NCBI GenBank assembly: GCA_949287115.1
Contig: CASEFF010000032.1
Location: 1-9,897, forward strand
Source of the DNA: an uncultured Bacillota bacterium
Lineage (GTDB): Bacteria > Bacillota > Clostridia > Peptostreptococcales > Anaerovoracaceae
Reading direction: 5' to 3'
Length of the DNA: 9,897 nt
This document shows positions 1-6,692 of this stretch, piece by piece. The notes under the pieces were generated by a model. It worked only from the letters and a program-made list of their open reading frames with translations, searched no databases and was not told the DNA's origin. A program made the translations under genes and the position numbers. Numbering within the stretch: the stretch's first letter is position 1; every line of letters begins with the position of its first letter.

Positions 1-864
1 GACGAGGCAGCCTGTATAGGCTGCCTTGATGTATTGGACGTGCAGTATGATAAAAAGGACGGCACGAGAAAGTTCCTCTTCGGTCTTCGGGACGGCAATA
101 CCGTCGAAGGGGTGTTCATGAAGTACAGATACGGCAATTCCATGTGTGTTTCGTCGCAGGTGGGATGCAAGATGGGCTGCAGGTTCTGCGCCTCTGCGCT
201 CGGCGGATTCGTAAGGGATCTTTCGGCGGGCGAGATGCTGGATCAGATACTGTCTGCCGAAAGGGAAACGGGTGAAAAGATAGACCACCTCGTTGTCATG
301 GGTATGGGAGAGCCTTTCGATAACTATGAAAACCTGTCGCGGTTTCTCAGGCTGCTCCACGATCCGGCAGGCCGGAACATGAGCTACAGGAACATGACCG
401 TATCCACCAGCGGCATCATACCGGCCATGGAAAGGTTCGCGGAGGATTTCCCGCAGGTGAACCTCGCCATATCGCTGCATCGCCTCACCGACAGCGGAAG
501 GAGCGCCATAATGCCGGTAAACGAACGGTATCCGCTGGACAGTCTGCTGGCGGCGGCAAGGGGATACACGGAGAAGACGGGACGGCGCGTGACGTTCGAG
601 TACGCCCTGATAAGAGGAGAAAACGATTCGCCGGAGGACGTTGAACTGATGGTGAAAAAGCTGCGCGGCATGCTTTGCCACGTGAACCTGATACCTCTCA
701 ACAGAGTGGAGGAGACGGGGCTCGAAGGCAGCAGCAGGAAGCGTGCAGAGGAGATCGCCGAAAAGCTGGAAAGGAGCGGCATACCTGCGACGGTGCGCCG
801 CGAACTGGGAGCCGAAATAGACGGCGCATGCGGCCAGTTGAGGCGAAAGGCGAGGGTAAAGTGA
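1..864 (+). CDS. rlmN: 23S rRNA (adenine-2503-C2)-methyltransferase RlmN, 5'-truncated by window edge
   Basis: Radical-SAM enzyme that methylates C2 of A2503 in 23S rRNA (and often A37 of some tRNAs), acting in the cytoplasm. The reading frame is open to base 1 and the leftmost residues (ending Q-Y-D-K-K-D-G-T-R-K-F-L-F) match the usual lead-in to this domain, so the gene starts outside the window. The TTG at 34 is not the start: it has no ribosome site and would remove the N-terminal helical domain; about 60-80 residues are missing against a usual length near 345. Counting from that TTG, the 4Fe-4S cluster motif C-K-M-G-C-R-F-C is at residues 45-52. The methyl-carrying pair is Cys38 (in M-C-V-S-S-Q-V-G-C) and Cys266 (in D-G-A-C-G-Q-L). 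The G-E-P-F-D-N SAM motif is also present. All key residues are intact. No clear terminator follows. Confidence 0.96.
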   Translation, partial: DEAACIGCLDVLDVQYDKKDGTRKFLFGLRDGNTVEGVFMKYRYGNSMCVSSQVGCKMGCRFCASALGGFVRDLSAGEMLDQILSAERETGEKIDHLVVMGMGEPFDNYENLSRFLRLLHDPAGRNMSYRNMTVSTSGIIPAMERFAEDFPQVNLAISLHRLTDSGRSAIMPVNERYPLDSLLAAARGYTEKTGRRVTFEYALIRGENDSPEDVELMVKKLRGMLCHVNLIPLNRVEETGLEGSSRKRAEEIAEKLERSGIPATVRRELGAEIDGACGQLRRKARVK

Positions 865-886
865 GCGCCGGAGGGCGAGAAAACAG

Positions 887-915
887 TTGCCCAAAATATG
901 AGCATAGTGTATAAT
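887..915 (+). promoter_or_regulatory. sigma-A promoter of the P-loop gene
   Basis: The -35 box TTGCCC (887-892, 4 of 6 consensus) and a perfect -10 box TATAAT (910-915) are separated by exactly 17 bp. Transcription would start near 922, giving a leader of about 45 nt before the ATG at 967. A full GAGGAGGT ribosome site lies at 951-958. Inferred from sequence only. Confidence 0.7.
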
Positions 916-966
916 TGTAATCAATATAAATGCGCTTGAATCAATATATCGAGGAGGTAGGATATT

Positions 967-1389
967 ATGGTGAAATTACTCATAGGTCACAAGGGTAGCG
1001 GCAAGACGAGTCATATGGTAGAGCTGGCAAACGACAGCGTTGAGAAAAGCAATGGAAGCATAATATTTATAAATAAAAACCACCGACTGATGTATGAGCT
1101 CTCACACAACATCAGGGTCATATGCATGGAAGACTATGAGAATATAACCAACATAGATGAATATATCGGATTCATCTACGGCATCATAAGTTCCGACCAT
1201 GATATCGAGACTATCTTCATCGACAGCATATTAAAGCATGCGGATGTTTCTCTCGGAGATCTGCCGGAGTTCATAGACAGACTCAAGGCGATCTCGCAGA
1301 TATACGAACTGGATTTCGTAGTCAGCGTGAGCGCCGAGAAGGAAGAGATGATAGGCGTGAACTTCGACGGATGCGAGATACTCAACTAA
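967..1389 (+). CDS. Small P-loop NTPase-like protein of unknown function
   Basis: A 140-residue soluble protein. The Walker A motif G-H-K-G-S-G-K-T is at residues 7-14, right at the N-terminus. A plausible Walker B (T-I-F-I-D, residues 82-86) follows at the spacing of a minimal P-loop fold. There is no signal peptide, no membrane segment and no extra domain. I recall similar short clostridial proteins that databases label hypothetical, ATP-binding or, misleadingly, PilT-like; nothing here resembles the PilT hexamer domains, so I assign no cellular role. The start is secure: GAGGAGGT ends 8 nt before the ATG. The gene is a self-contained unit, with its own promoter at 887-915 and a terminator right behind it, so it is probably not co-transcribed with the transporter run downstream. 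An active NTPase, a nucleotide-binding sensor or a degenerate kinase are all possible. Confidence 0.85.
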   Translation: MVKLLIGHKGSGKTSHMVELANDSVEKSNGSIIFINKNHRLMYELSHNIRVICMEDYENITNIDEYIGFIYGIISSDHDIETIFIDSILKHADVSLGDLPEFIDRLKAISQIYELDFVVSVSAEKEEMIGVNFDGCEILN

Positions 1390-1413
1390 CGGCAACGATA
1401 AACAAAAAAAGAG

Positions 1414-1439
1414 AAGGCGGTGTATACACCGCCTTTTTT
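1414..1439 (+). terminator. Rho-independent terminator after the P-loop gene
   Basis: A perfect 9-bp stem, AAGGCGGTG paired with CACCGCCTT around a TATA loop, is followed by a run of six T (1434-1439), the first two of which belong to the stem. It starts 24 nt after the stop codon at 1389. An A-run at 1403-1410 on the other side could extend the pairing. Confidence 0.9.
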
Positions 1440-1484
1440 AAGGACATATATAAAACGACATCGATTTAAGGACGTGTACACTTA

Positions 1485-2441
1485 ATGAAAAAAGCATATA
1501 TTTACTTAGTATTGACGGCGTTTCTCTTCGGGACGATGGAAGTTGCGTGCAAGGTGGCGGGAAACCACCTGGACCCGTTCCAGCTGACGTTCCTGAGATT
1601 CGCCATAGGAGGACTGCTGCTCCTGCCGTTCGCTGCGGCGGAACTGAAAAGTAACCATATAAAATTAAACGGAAAAGACATACTGACGCTGACGGGAGTC
1701 GGCATACTGGGCATACCGATGAGCATGGTGCTGTTTCAGCTGGGCATAATGTATTCCAATGCCGCCACGGCGTCGGTGCTCATAAGCATAAACCCGCTGT
1801 TTACGATGGTGTTCGCTCACTTTTTCGCGGGAGAGAGACTCAACAGATACAAGTTCATAGTTCTTGCCATCAGCTTCGTGGGTCTTATATTCATGATAAA
1901 GCCGTGGAACATCCAGGAGGGTAACACGGTACAGGGCATAATATACATGCTGCTGGCGGCGATATTCTTCGGCGCCTACACAGTGGCAGGCAAGCTGAGC
2001 GTACAGAAGATGGGTATAATGGCCCAGACAAGCATCAGCTTCATAATGGGATCACTTATACTGCTTATAATAATACTTGTGACGGGAAAACCCGTACTGG
2101 CAGGAGTCGCGGACAATCTGCCGCTGGTAATGTACGTGAGCATATTCGTGACGGGTCTGGGATATTTCTGCTACTTCAAGGCCATAAAGGCATCGGATGC
2201 GTCGACGGGTTCGCTGGCGTTTTTCATAAAACCTGCCATAGCGCCCGTCATGGCGGTAATATTTCTTAAGGAAACGATACTCTGGAACACGTATATAGGC
2301 ATCGCCCTCATACTTGCGGCATCGTACATGAACATGAGATTCCAGAAGAAAGAAGCGGAGTTCGAGGATACCCTCGAGGAGACGCTGGAAGAAAAAAGCG
2401 AGGAAGATTTTGAAGATCAGCGATATAGAGAAAGCATTTGA
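1485..2441 (+). CDS. DMT-superfamily transporter (two EamA domains)
   Basis: Inner-membrane permease of the drug/metabolite transporter superfamily, usually proton-linked export or import of small metabolites; the substrate cannot be read from sequence. At 318 residues it has two EamA repeats (about 5-137 and 150-284), each with five hydrophobic helices. The first helix carries the typical F-L-F-G motif near residue 13, and an A-G-E-R-L loop at 115-119 ends the fourth helix of repeat one. After the last helix comes an unusual cytoplasmic tail (about 288-318) rich in Glu and Asp. The ribosome site is weak: AAGGA at 1468-1472, 12 nt before the ATG. It is the first gene of a four-gene run, and its last 32 bases overlap the Nudix gene. 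I see no convincing promoter between the terminator at 1439 and the ATG, so the transcription start is unclear. Confidence 0.9.
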   Translation: MKKAYIYLVLTAFLFGTMEVACKVAGNHLDPFQLTFLRFAIGGLLLLPFAAAELKSNHIKLNGKDILTLTGVGILGIPMSMVLFQLGIMYSNAATASVLISINPLFTMVFAHFFAGERLNRYKFIVLAISFVGLIFMIKPWNIQEGNTVQGIIYMLLAAIFFGAYTVAGKLSVQKMGIMAQTSISFIMGSLILLIIILVTGKPVLAGVADNLPLVMYVSIFVTGLGYFCYFKAIKASDASTGSLAFFIKPAIAPVMAVIFLKETILWNTYIGIALILAASYMNMRFQKKEAEFEDTLEETLEEKSEEDFEDQRYRESI

Positions 2442-3054
2442 CGGGAGAAAGGCGGGAAGCGAGGAGTTTTTCAAGTTCTTTTCCATACTGGTGCCAATGG
2501 TGGAAAGGGACGGCAGAGTCTGTCTGCTCTATGAAAAACGCGCACGCCACATGAAGCGGCAGCCGGGGGAGATATGCTTTCCCGGAGGGGAAATGGAAGA
2601 ATGCGAGTCGGCGCTGGAGTGCGCACTGAGGGAGACGCGCGAGGAAACGGGCATACCGGAAGATGCCATACGCGTCATAAGCAGGCTCGATACGATATAT
2701 ACATACAGTAATTTTGCCATGCACTGTTATCTCGGTGTCGTGGCTCCGGAAGCGCTGGAGGATATGAAGCTCAACCCGGATGAGGTGGAGGAGACGTTCC
2801 TCGTGGATCTGGAATGGCTGATGGATCATGATCCTGACGTTTACTGGACGGACGTGATACCAAAGCCGCCGGGAGATTTTCCCTATGACGATGTCACGGG
2901 CGGAGAACCGTACAACTGGAGACATGGAAAGGCTCCGGTGCCGGTTTACGACGAGTACGACGGAAACGTCATATGGGGACTGACGGCCAGGATAACGAAG
3001 AGACTGACTGACTTGCTGAAGAAGGACATGGATCCGGAAAGCACGGTCAGATGA
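2410..3054 (+). CDS. Nudix hydrolase, CoA-pyrophosphatase type
   Basis: Predicted Mg2+-dependent hydrolase that splits CoA-like nucleotide diphosphates, in the cytoplasm. The 214-residue protein has a perfect Nudix box at residues 60-82 (G60, E66, then R74-E-T-R-E-E-T-G-I82). The preceding L-L-Y-E-K-R-A-R-H-M-K-R and F-P-G-G at 39-60 is the signature that marks the CoA-hydrolase subgroup (NUDT7/NUDT8/YeaB-like). A further subgroup motif, I-W-G-L-T-A-R-I, is at 188-195. The start codon is TTG: AGGA at 2401-2404 sits 5 nt upstream, and the resulting N-terminus (I-x-x-A-F-x-G-R) looks like homologues. It lies inside the 3' end of the transporter gene in another frame, so translation is probably coupled. 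Substrate choice within the family is inference; other nucleotide diphosphates are possible. Confidence 0.9.
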   Translation: MKISDIEKAFDGRKAGSEEFFKFFSILVPMVERDGRVCLLYEKRARHMKRQPGEICFPGGEMEECESALECALRETREETGIPEDAIRVISRLDTIYTYSNFAMHCYLGVVAPEALEDMKLNPDEVEETFLVDLEWLMDHDPDVYWTDVIPKPPGDFPYDDVTGGEPYNWRHGKAPVPVYDEYDGNVIWGLTARITKRLTDLLKKDMDPESTVR

Positions 3055-3090
3055 TGCAGATGGGCGCGTGATATGCGCTGGGAGGCTGAT

Positions 3091-3894
3091 ATGTTCAGGA
3101 TAGGATTGTGTCAGATGAAAGGCTCCTTCGATAAGAAGGAGAGCATGGAGATCGCCGGCAGGTTCGTCAGGGAAGCCGCCGATGGCGGAGCCGACATCAT
3201 ATCGCTGCCGGAGATGTGGAACTGCCCATATTCCAATGATTATTTCAGGGAATATGCGGAGCCTGCCGACGGAGAAACTGTCGGATTTCTGTCAGCTCTT
3301 GCGGCGGAGCTGGGGATATATCTCATAGGAGGCTCCATACCGGAGCTGGACGGCGGGAAGGTTTACAATACGTCCTTCTCATTCGACAGGAGCGGCAATA
3401 TCATAGGGCGTCACAGGAAGGTCCATCTCTTCGATATAGATGTGGAGGGCGGCATCAGGTTCATGGAGTCCGATACGCTGACGGCGGGCAGTGAAATGAC
3501 GGTCATAGATACGGAATACTGTCCCGTAGGGGTGGCCATATGCTACGATGTGAGGTTTCCCGAATGGTTCAGGAAGATGACGCTGGCCGGTGCGAAGCTG
3601 ATAGTGCTGCCGGCGGCTTTCAACATGACGACGGGGCCGGCTCACTGGGATATGACCATGAAGGCCAGAGCGCTGGATAACCAGGTATACTTTGCGGCGA
3701 ATTCCCCGGCCCGCGATGAGGAAGGTCCTTATCAGGCGTACGGCGGTTCGTGCGTGGTGGATCCGTGGGGACAGTTCATAGCGCACGCCGATGAGAAGGA
3801 ATGTATCGTATACGGAGATATAGATCTCGACCGTGTGGAGGCCGTGAGACAGCAGCTGCCTCTGCTGAAGCACAGGAGAGAGGAACTGTATTAG
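3091..3894 (+). CDS. Nit2-like omega-amidase (nitrilase/carbon-nitrogen hydrolase superfamily)
   Basis: Predicted to hydrolyse alpha-ketoglutaramate or alpha-ketosuccinamate to the keto acid plus ammonia, repairing by-products of glutamine and asparagine transamination. The 267-residue protein has the full catalytic triad: Glu41 (S-L-P-E-M-W), Lys110 (H-R-K-V-H-L-F-D) and Cys151 (A-I-C-Y-D-V-R-F-P-E). The stretch H-L-F-D-I-D-V-x-G, the F-N-M-T-T-G-P-A-H-W segment near 178 and the D-N-Q-V-Y segment near 196 are close to mammalian Nit2, which is why omega-amidase is favoured over other nitrilase branches. An ATG at 3073 is in frame but has no ribosome site; GGAGG at 3081-3085 is 5 nt from the ATG at 3091, which also gives the expected short N-terminus M-F-R-I-G-L-C-Q-M. 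It lies 36 nt after the Nudix gene, and its TAG stop overlaps the next gene's ribosome site. Confidence 0.92.
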   Translation: MFRIGLCQMKGSFDKKESMEIAGRFVREAADGGADIISLPEMWNCPYSNDYFREYAEPADGETVGFLSALAAELGIYLIGGSIPELDGGKVYNTSFSFDRSGNIIGRHRKVHLFDIDVEGGIRFMESDTLTAGSEMTVIDTEYCPVGVAICYDVRFPEWFRKMTLAGAKLIVLPAAFNMTTGPAHWDMTMKARALDNQVYFAANSPARDEEGPYQAYGGSCVVDPWGQFIAHADEKECIVYGDIDLDRVEAVRQQLPLLKHRREELY

Positions 3895-3903
3895 GAGGAT
3901 ATG

Positions 3904-4980
3904 ATGAAGAGAATTTTTGCAGTCATGGCTTCTCTGCTGATGATCGTGGCTCTGGCGGGATGCGGATCGCCGGAGGCGGAGCAGCCGGAGGAACAGATAG
4001 ATTACGAGGTAGCCATGGTGACCGATTCCGGCATGATAATGGACGGAGGCTACAGCGAGGAAGCGTGGAACACCATCAGCGCATTCGGTGCGGATGAGGG
4101 TATTTCCCATAAGTACTATAAGGCGCCCGAGGCATCCGATACGGCATATATGGCGGCCATAGACGATGCCGTCGAAAGAGGTGCGAAGATCGTCGTGGCA
4201 GACGGCTATTCCTTCGAGGACGTGGTGTATAACGCTCAGAACGAGTATGAAGACGTTAAGTTCATACTGATAGACGCCGAGCCTGTCGATGAGGAATCGG
4301 GAGATACGGGAGTTGCCGATAATACGTCGGTGGTAAGCTTTGCATCGGAACAGGCAGGCTACCTTGCGGGCTACAGTGCCGTCAGGGACGGCAATACGCA
4401 GCTGGGATTCATCGGAGATGAAAAGATCCCCGCCATCATGGATTACTGTTACGGGTTCATTCAGGGGGCAGACGATGCGGCTGCGGAAACGGGCGTTGCG
4501 GCCAACGTCAGATATCACTACACGGGATCGGAAGACGACAGGGATGCCGTGCTGGACATGGCCTCCGGATGGTATGAAGACGGCATCGGGGTGATATTCG
4601 CCTGCGGCAGTGAGGTGGAGCAGCCTGTCATAGAGGCGGCCGAGCTGAGCGGCGGTAAGGTGATAGCTTCCGAAACGGAAAAGTCACAGATGTCAGATAC
4701 GATCATGACGTCTGCCGTCAAGGATATATACGGTGCGCTGCGCACGCTGCTGGAAGCGTACAATGACGATGAATTTCCGGGCGGCGAGATAGAGTATTAT
4801 AACGTCGAAAACGACGGGATATGGCTGGATATGGAGAACGGAAGGTTCGTGAACTTTACGGAAGATGAGTACGATGCGGTCGTGGAGCGTCTGAAGGACG
4901 GCAGCGTCAAGGTGAAAAAATACGACAGCGGGGACATGGCGTCTCTCGGGCTTACGAACGTGACGGCTGATGAGATATAG
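3904..4980 (+). CDS. BMP-family (PnrA/BmpA-like) substrate-binding lipoprotein
   Basis: Extracellular, membrane-tethered binding protein of the basic membrane protein family; characterised members bind purine nucleosides for an ABC importer. The signal sequence has a lipobox A-L-A-G-C with Cys20 as the lipidated residue. A Glu-rich linker follows, then the two-lobed periplasmic-binding fold. The opening V-T-D-S-G-M-I-M-D-G-G-Y-S block near residue 39 corresponds to the family's D-x-G-x-x-D-x-S-F-N ligand segment. E-Q-A-G-Y-L-A-G at 149-156 and F-A-C-G-S near 232 are typical. Two ATGs abut (3901 and 3904). TAGGAGG at 3892-3898 leaves 5 nt to the second but only 2 to the first, so 3904 is chosen. 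Neither the ATPase nor the permeases of such a transporter are present here; the next gene is convergent. It may work with a transporter elsewhere or act as a sensor. Last gene of the run. Confidence 0.92.
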   Translation: MKRIFAVMASLLMIVALAGCGSPEAEQPEEQIDYEVAMVTDSGMIMDGGYSEEAWNTISAFGADEGISHKYYKAPEASDTAYMAAIDDAVERGAKIVVADGYSFEDVVYNAQNEYEDVKFILIDAEPVDEESGDTGVADNTSVVSFASEQAGYLAGYSAVRDGNTQLGFIGDEKIPAIMDYCYGFIQGADDAAAETGVAANVRYHYTGSEDDRDAVLDMASGWYEDGIGVIFACGSEVEQPVIEAAELSGGKVIASETEKSQMSDTIMTSAVKDIYGALRTLLEAYNDDEFPGGEIEYYNVENDGIWLDMENGRFVNFTEDEYDAVVERLKDGSVKVKKYDSGDMASLGLTNVTADEI

Positions 4981-5015
4981 ATACAGTATCTCTCGGATAC
5001 AGCGTGTATGAATGA

Positions 5016-5055
5016 AAAAGCCTGCTTTGCGGAAAGATCCGCAGGGCAGGCTTTT
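5016..5055. terminator. Bidirectional terminator between the lipoprotein and citrate synthase genes
   Basis: A continuous 18-bp stem closes on an AAGA loop (5034-5037). The outer arms are AAAAGCCTGC (5016-5025) and GCAGGCTTTT (5046-5055). The inner arms are TGCGGA (5028-5033) and TCCGCA (5038-5043), joined by two wobble pairs (TT 5026-5027 with GG 5044-5045). The plus-strand T-run is TTTT; read on the minus strand it is TTTTT. Placed between two convergent genes, it can serve both. Confidence 0.85.
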
Positions 5056-5086
5056 AAAGTACCATTTAACATTTGTTTATCATTTC

Positions 5087-6556
5087 CTATTTCTTGTTCT
5101 TTTCCGTCATTGAAGATGTCCTGCTCTTCAGCTTGACGTATTCACGCGGCTCCTGAGCCGACTTGTAGGCAGGACGCATGAGCTTTCTTCCGGAAACCAG
5201 TTCCTCTATCCTGTGAGCGCACCAGCCGGAAAGTCTTGCGGTCGCAAAGAGCGGCGTCGCTATCTCGATCGGTATGCCGAGGGTGTCGTATACGAAGCCC
5301 GAATACAGATCGACGTTGGCAGGCATCGGCTTTTCCACGCCGTTGACTTCCGCATAAAGCTGAGGCGTACGCCTTTCTATGTAGTCGCACAGCAGGAAGT
5401 CGTCCAGTCTGTTCTTGCTCTCCGCCAGCTTTTTCGACATGGATTTGAGGAGCTTTGCCCTCGGGTCGGACAACGTGTATATGGCGTGCCCCATACCGTA
5501 TATGAGACCTGTCCTGTCGTACGCTTCCTTCTTCAGCATCTTTACGAGATAATCGTCCAGCTTGCCTCTGTTGTTGAAGTCGGGAACGTGCTCCTTGATA
5601 TCGGCTATCATGTTGATAACGGCTATGTTGGCGCCGCCGTGTCTCGGCCCCTTGAGGGATCCGATGGCCGCCGATATGGCCGAGTAAGTATCGGTTCCCG
5701 TGGACGAGATGAGGTGGGTGGTGAACGATGAGTTGTTACCGCCGCCGTGCTCCGCATGAAGTATCATGGAAAGGTCGAGCAGCTTGGCTTCGATATCCAT
5801 GAATTCGCCCATAGGCCTTATCATCCTCAGTATGTTCTCCGACGTGGAAAGCTCCGGTATCGGATTGTGAAGATGAAGGCTCATGTTGTCGTAAAACGAT
5901 GCCTTTGCCTGATACGCATAGGAAATGAGCGCCGGGAAATGACCTATCAGGTCGATGGACTGACGCAGCACATTTGCCACGGACGTATCATCGGGATTGT
6001 CATCGTAGCAGTAGAGCGCCAGAACGCTTCTGGCGAGCTTGTTCATTATATTGTTGGACGGAGTCGTCAGGATCATGTCGCGGGCGAAGCCGTTAGGCAG
6101 CTCGCGCTTGGAGCCCAGCATTTTTTTGAACGATTCCAGCTCCGATTTCGTAGGAAGGTTGCCGAATATGAGCAAAAAAGTAACTTCCTCAAAGCCGAAC
6201 CTGTCCTCATCTATACAATTTTGCACGAGATCCTCGATATCGTACCCTCTGTAATAGAGCTTACCTTCCATAGGTATCTTGTCGCCGGAAGCATCCGTTT
6301 TATAACCTCTGACGTCGCCGATTCTCGTGAGCCCCACGACGACACCGGTGCCGTTGGAATTTCTCAGACCCCTCTTAACGTTGTTCTTTATATAAAGATC
6401 GGGCTCTATATAGTCGTTCTTTTCAACGATCTTGGCTCTTTCCTCAAGGAATTCGTGTATGAGGGAAGACTTGACCGTGTTTTTTATCTCTTTTCTGACT
6501 GCGCTTTTGACAGCCTTTTTTATGTCACGTCTCTTGCTCTTTTTCCTGTTAAACAT
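5087..6556 (-). CDS. Citrate synthase (citrate/2-methylcitrate synthase family)
   Basis: Condenses oxaloacetate with acetyl-CoA to citrate (Si-type fold); a 2-methylcitrate synthase activity is the main alternative and cannot be excluded. The 489-residue protein carries the catalytic set: His270 in H-A-E-H-G-G-G-N, His306 in K-G-P-R-H-G-G-A-N, and Asp416 in N-V-D-L-Y-S-G. The G-M-G-H-A-I-Y and S-D-P-R-A segment near 354-366 is also present. The start at 6556 gives M-F-N-R-K-K and has AAGGAGG (6563-6569) 6 nt upstream; an earlier in-frame ATG at 6583 would place that ribosome site inside the gene and is rejected. Residues 1-66 form an extension before the usual fold; 13 of the first 30 residues are Lys or Arg. 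It makes the protein longer than the usual 370-430. No other TCA gene is adjacent. It probably has its own promoter (6591-6619) and ends at the shared terminator. Confidence 0.93.
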   Translation of the reverse strand: MFNRKKSKRRDIKKAVKSAVRKEIKNTVKSSLIHEFLEERAKIVEKNDYIEPDLYIKNNVKRGLRNSNGTGVVVGLTRIGDVRGYKTDASGDKIPMEGKLYYRGYDIEDLVQNCIDEDRFGFEEVTFLLIFGNLPTKSELESFKKMLGSKRELPNGFARDMILTTPSNNIMNKLARSVLALYCYDDNPDDTSVANVLRQSIDLIGHFPALISYAYQAKASFYDNMSLHLHNPIPELSTSENILRMIRPMGEFMDIEAKLLDLSMILHAEHGGGNNSSFTTHLISSTGTDTYSAISAAIGSLKGPRHGGANIAVINMIADIKEHVPDFNNRGKLDDYLVKMLKKEAYDRTGLIYGMGHAIYTLSDPRAKLLKSMSKKLAESKNRLDDFLLCDYIERRTPQLYAEVNGVEKPMPANVDLYSGFVYDTLGIPIEIATPLFATARLSGWCAHRIEELVSGRKLMRPAYKSAQEPREYVKLKSRTSSMTEKNKK

Positions 6557-6590
6557 CCAAGACCTCCTTTTACGATTAATCACAAAAGAT

Positions 6591-6619
6591 AGTATACCAT
6601 ATCAGCGCAGTAAAGTAAA
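6591..6619 (-). promoter_or_regulatory. sigma-A promoter of citrate synthase
   Basis: Read on the minus strand, -35 TTTACT (6614-6619, 4 of 6) and -10 TATACT (6591-6596, 5 of 6) are separated by 17 bp. A TGG directly in front of the -10 makes it an extended -10 promoter. Transcription would start near 6584, leaving a leader of under 30 nt that contains the AAGGAGG ribosome site. The 136-bp gap to the regulator gene holds nothing else I can name. Confidence 0.75.
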
Positions 6620-6692
6620 ACATTATCAATTTGTCTGCGGAAGATATGTGGGATTGACAGCAAACAAGTAATCTTTTTTCGTGAAAAATGTA

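Noticed and set aside
5..26. Perfect 9-bp inverted repeat (AGGCAGCCT, GTAT loop, AGGCTGCCT) that resembles a terminator
   Set aside because: It lies inside the rlmN reading frame and has no T-run after it, so termination is unlikely; the symmetry may be chance.
34..36. TTG as the start codon of rlmN
   Set aside because: No ribosome site upstream, the frame is open to the window edge, and the protein would lack its N-terminal domain.
866..877. Possible terminator hairpin CGCC/GGCG after rlmN
   Set aside because: Only 4 bp of stem and no T-run.
1447..1454. TATATAAA as a -10 box for the transporter run
   Set aside because: No acceptable -35 sequence at 16-18 bp; that position falls in the terminator stem.
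1437..1478. Nine-base direct repeat TTTAAGGAC at 1437-1445 and 1465-1473 before the transporter gene
   Set aside because: Short, one copy overlaps the terminator tail and the other supplies the weak ribosome site; chance is enough to explain it.
3073..3075. Upstream ATG as the start of the omega-amidase
   Set aside because: No ribosome site; the ATG at 3091 has GGAGG at 5 nt and gives the usual N-terminus.
3379..4518. Long open frame on the minus strand opposite the omega-amidase and lipoprotein genes
   Set aside because: It lies across two well-supported plus-strand genes, has no ribosome site I can see and reads as low-complexity His/Arg-rich sequence: a shadow frame.
6654..6667. TTGACAGCAAACAA (TTG-N8-CAA) as a Crp/Fnr site upstream of citrate synthase
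   Set aside because: The half-sites match poorly and it does not resemble the palindrome at the regulator's own promoter.
6672..6690. T-run/A-run hairpin after the regulator gene as a terminator
   Set aside because: The stem is only A-T pairs closed by one G-C, too weak to call.
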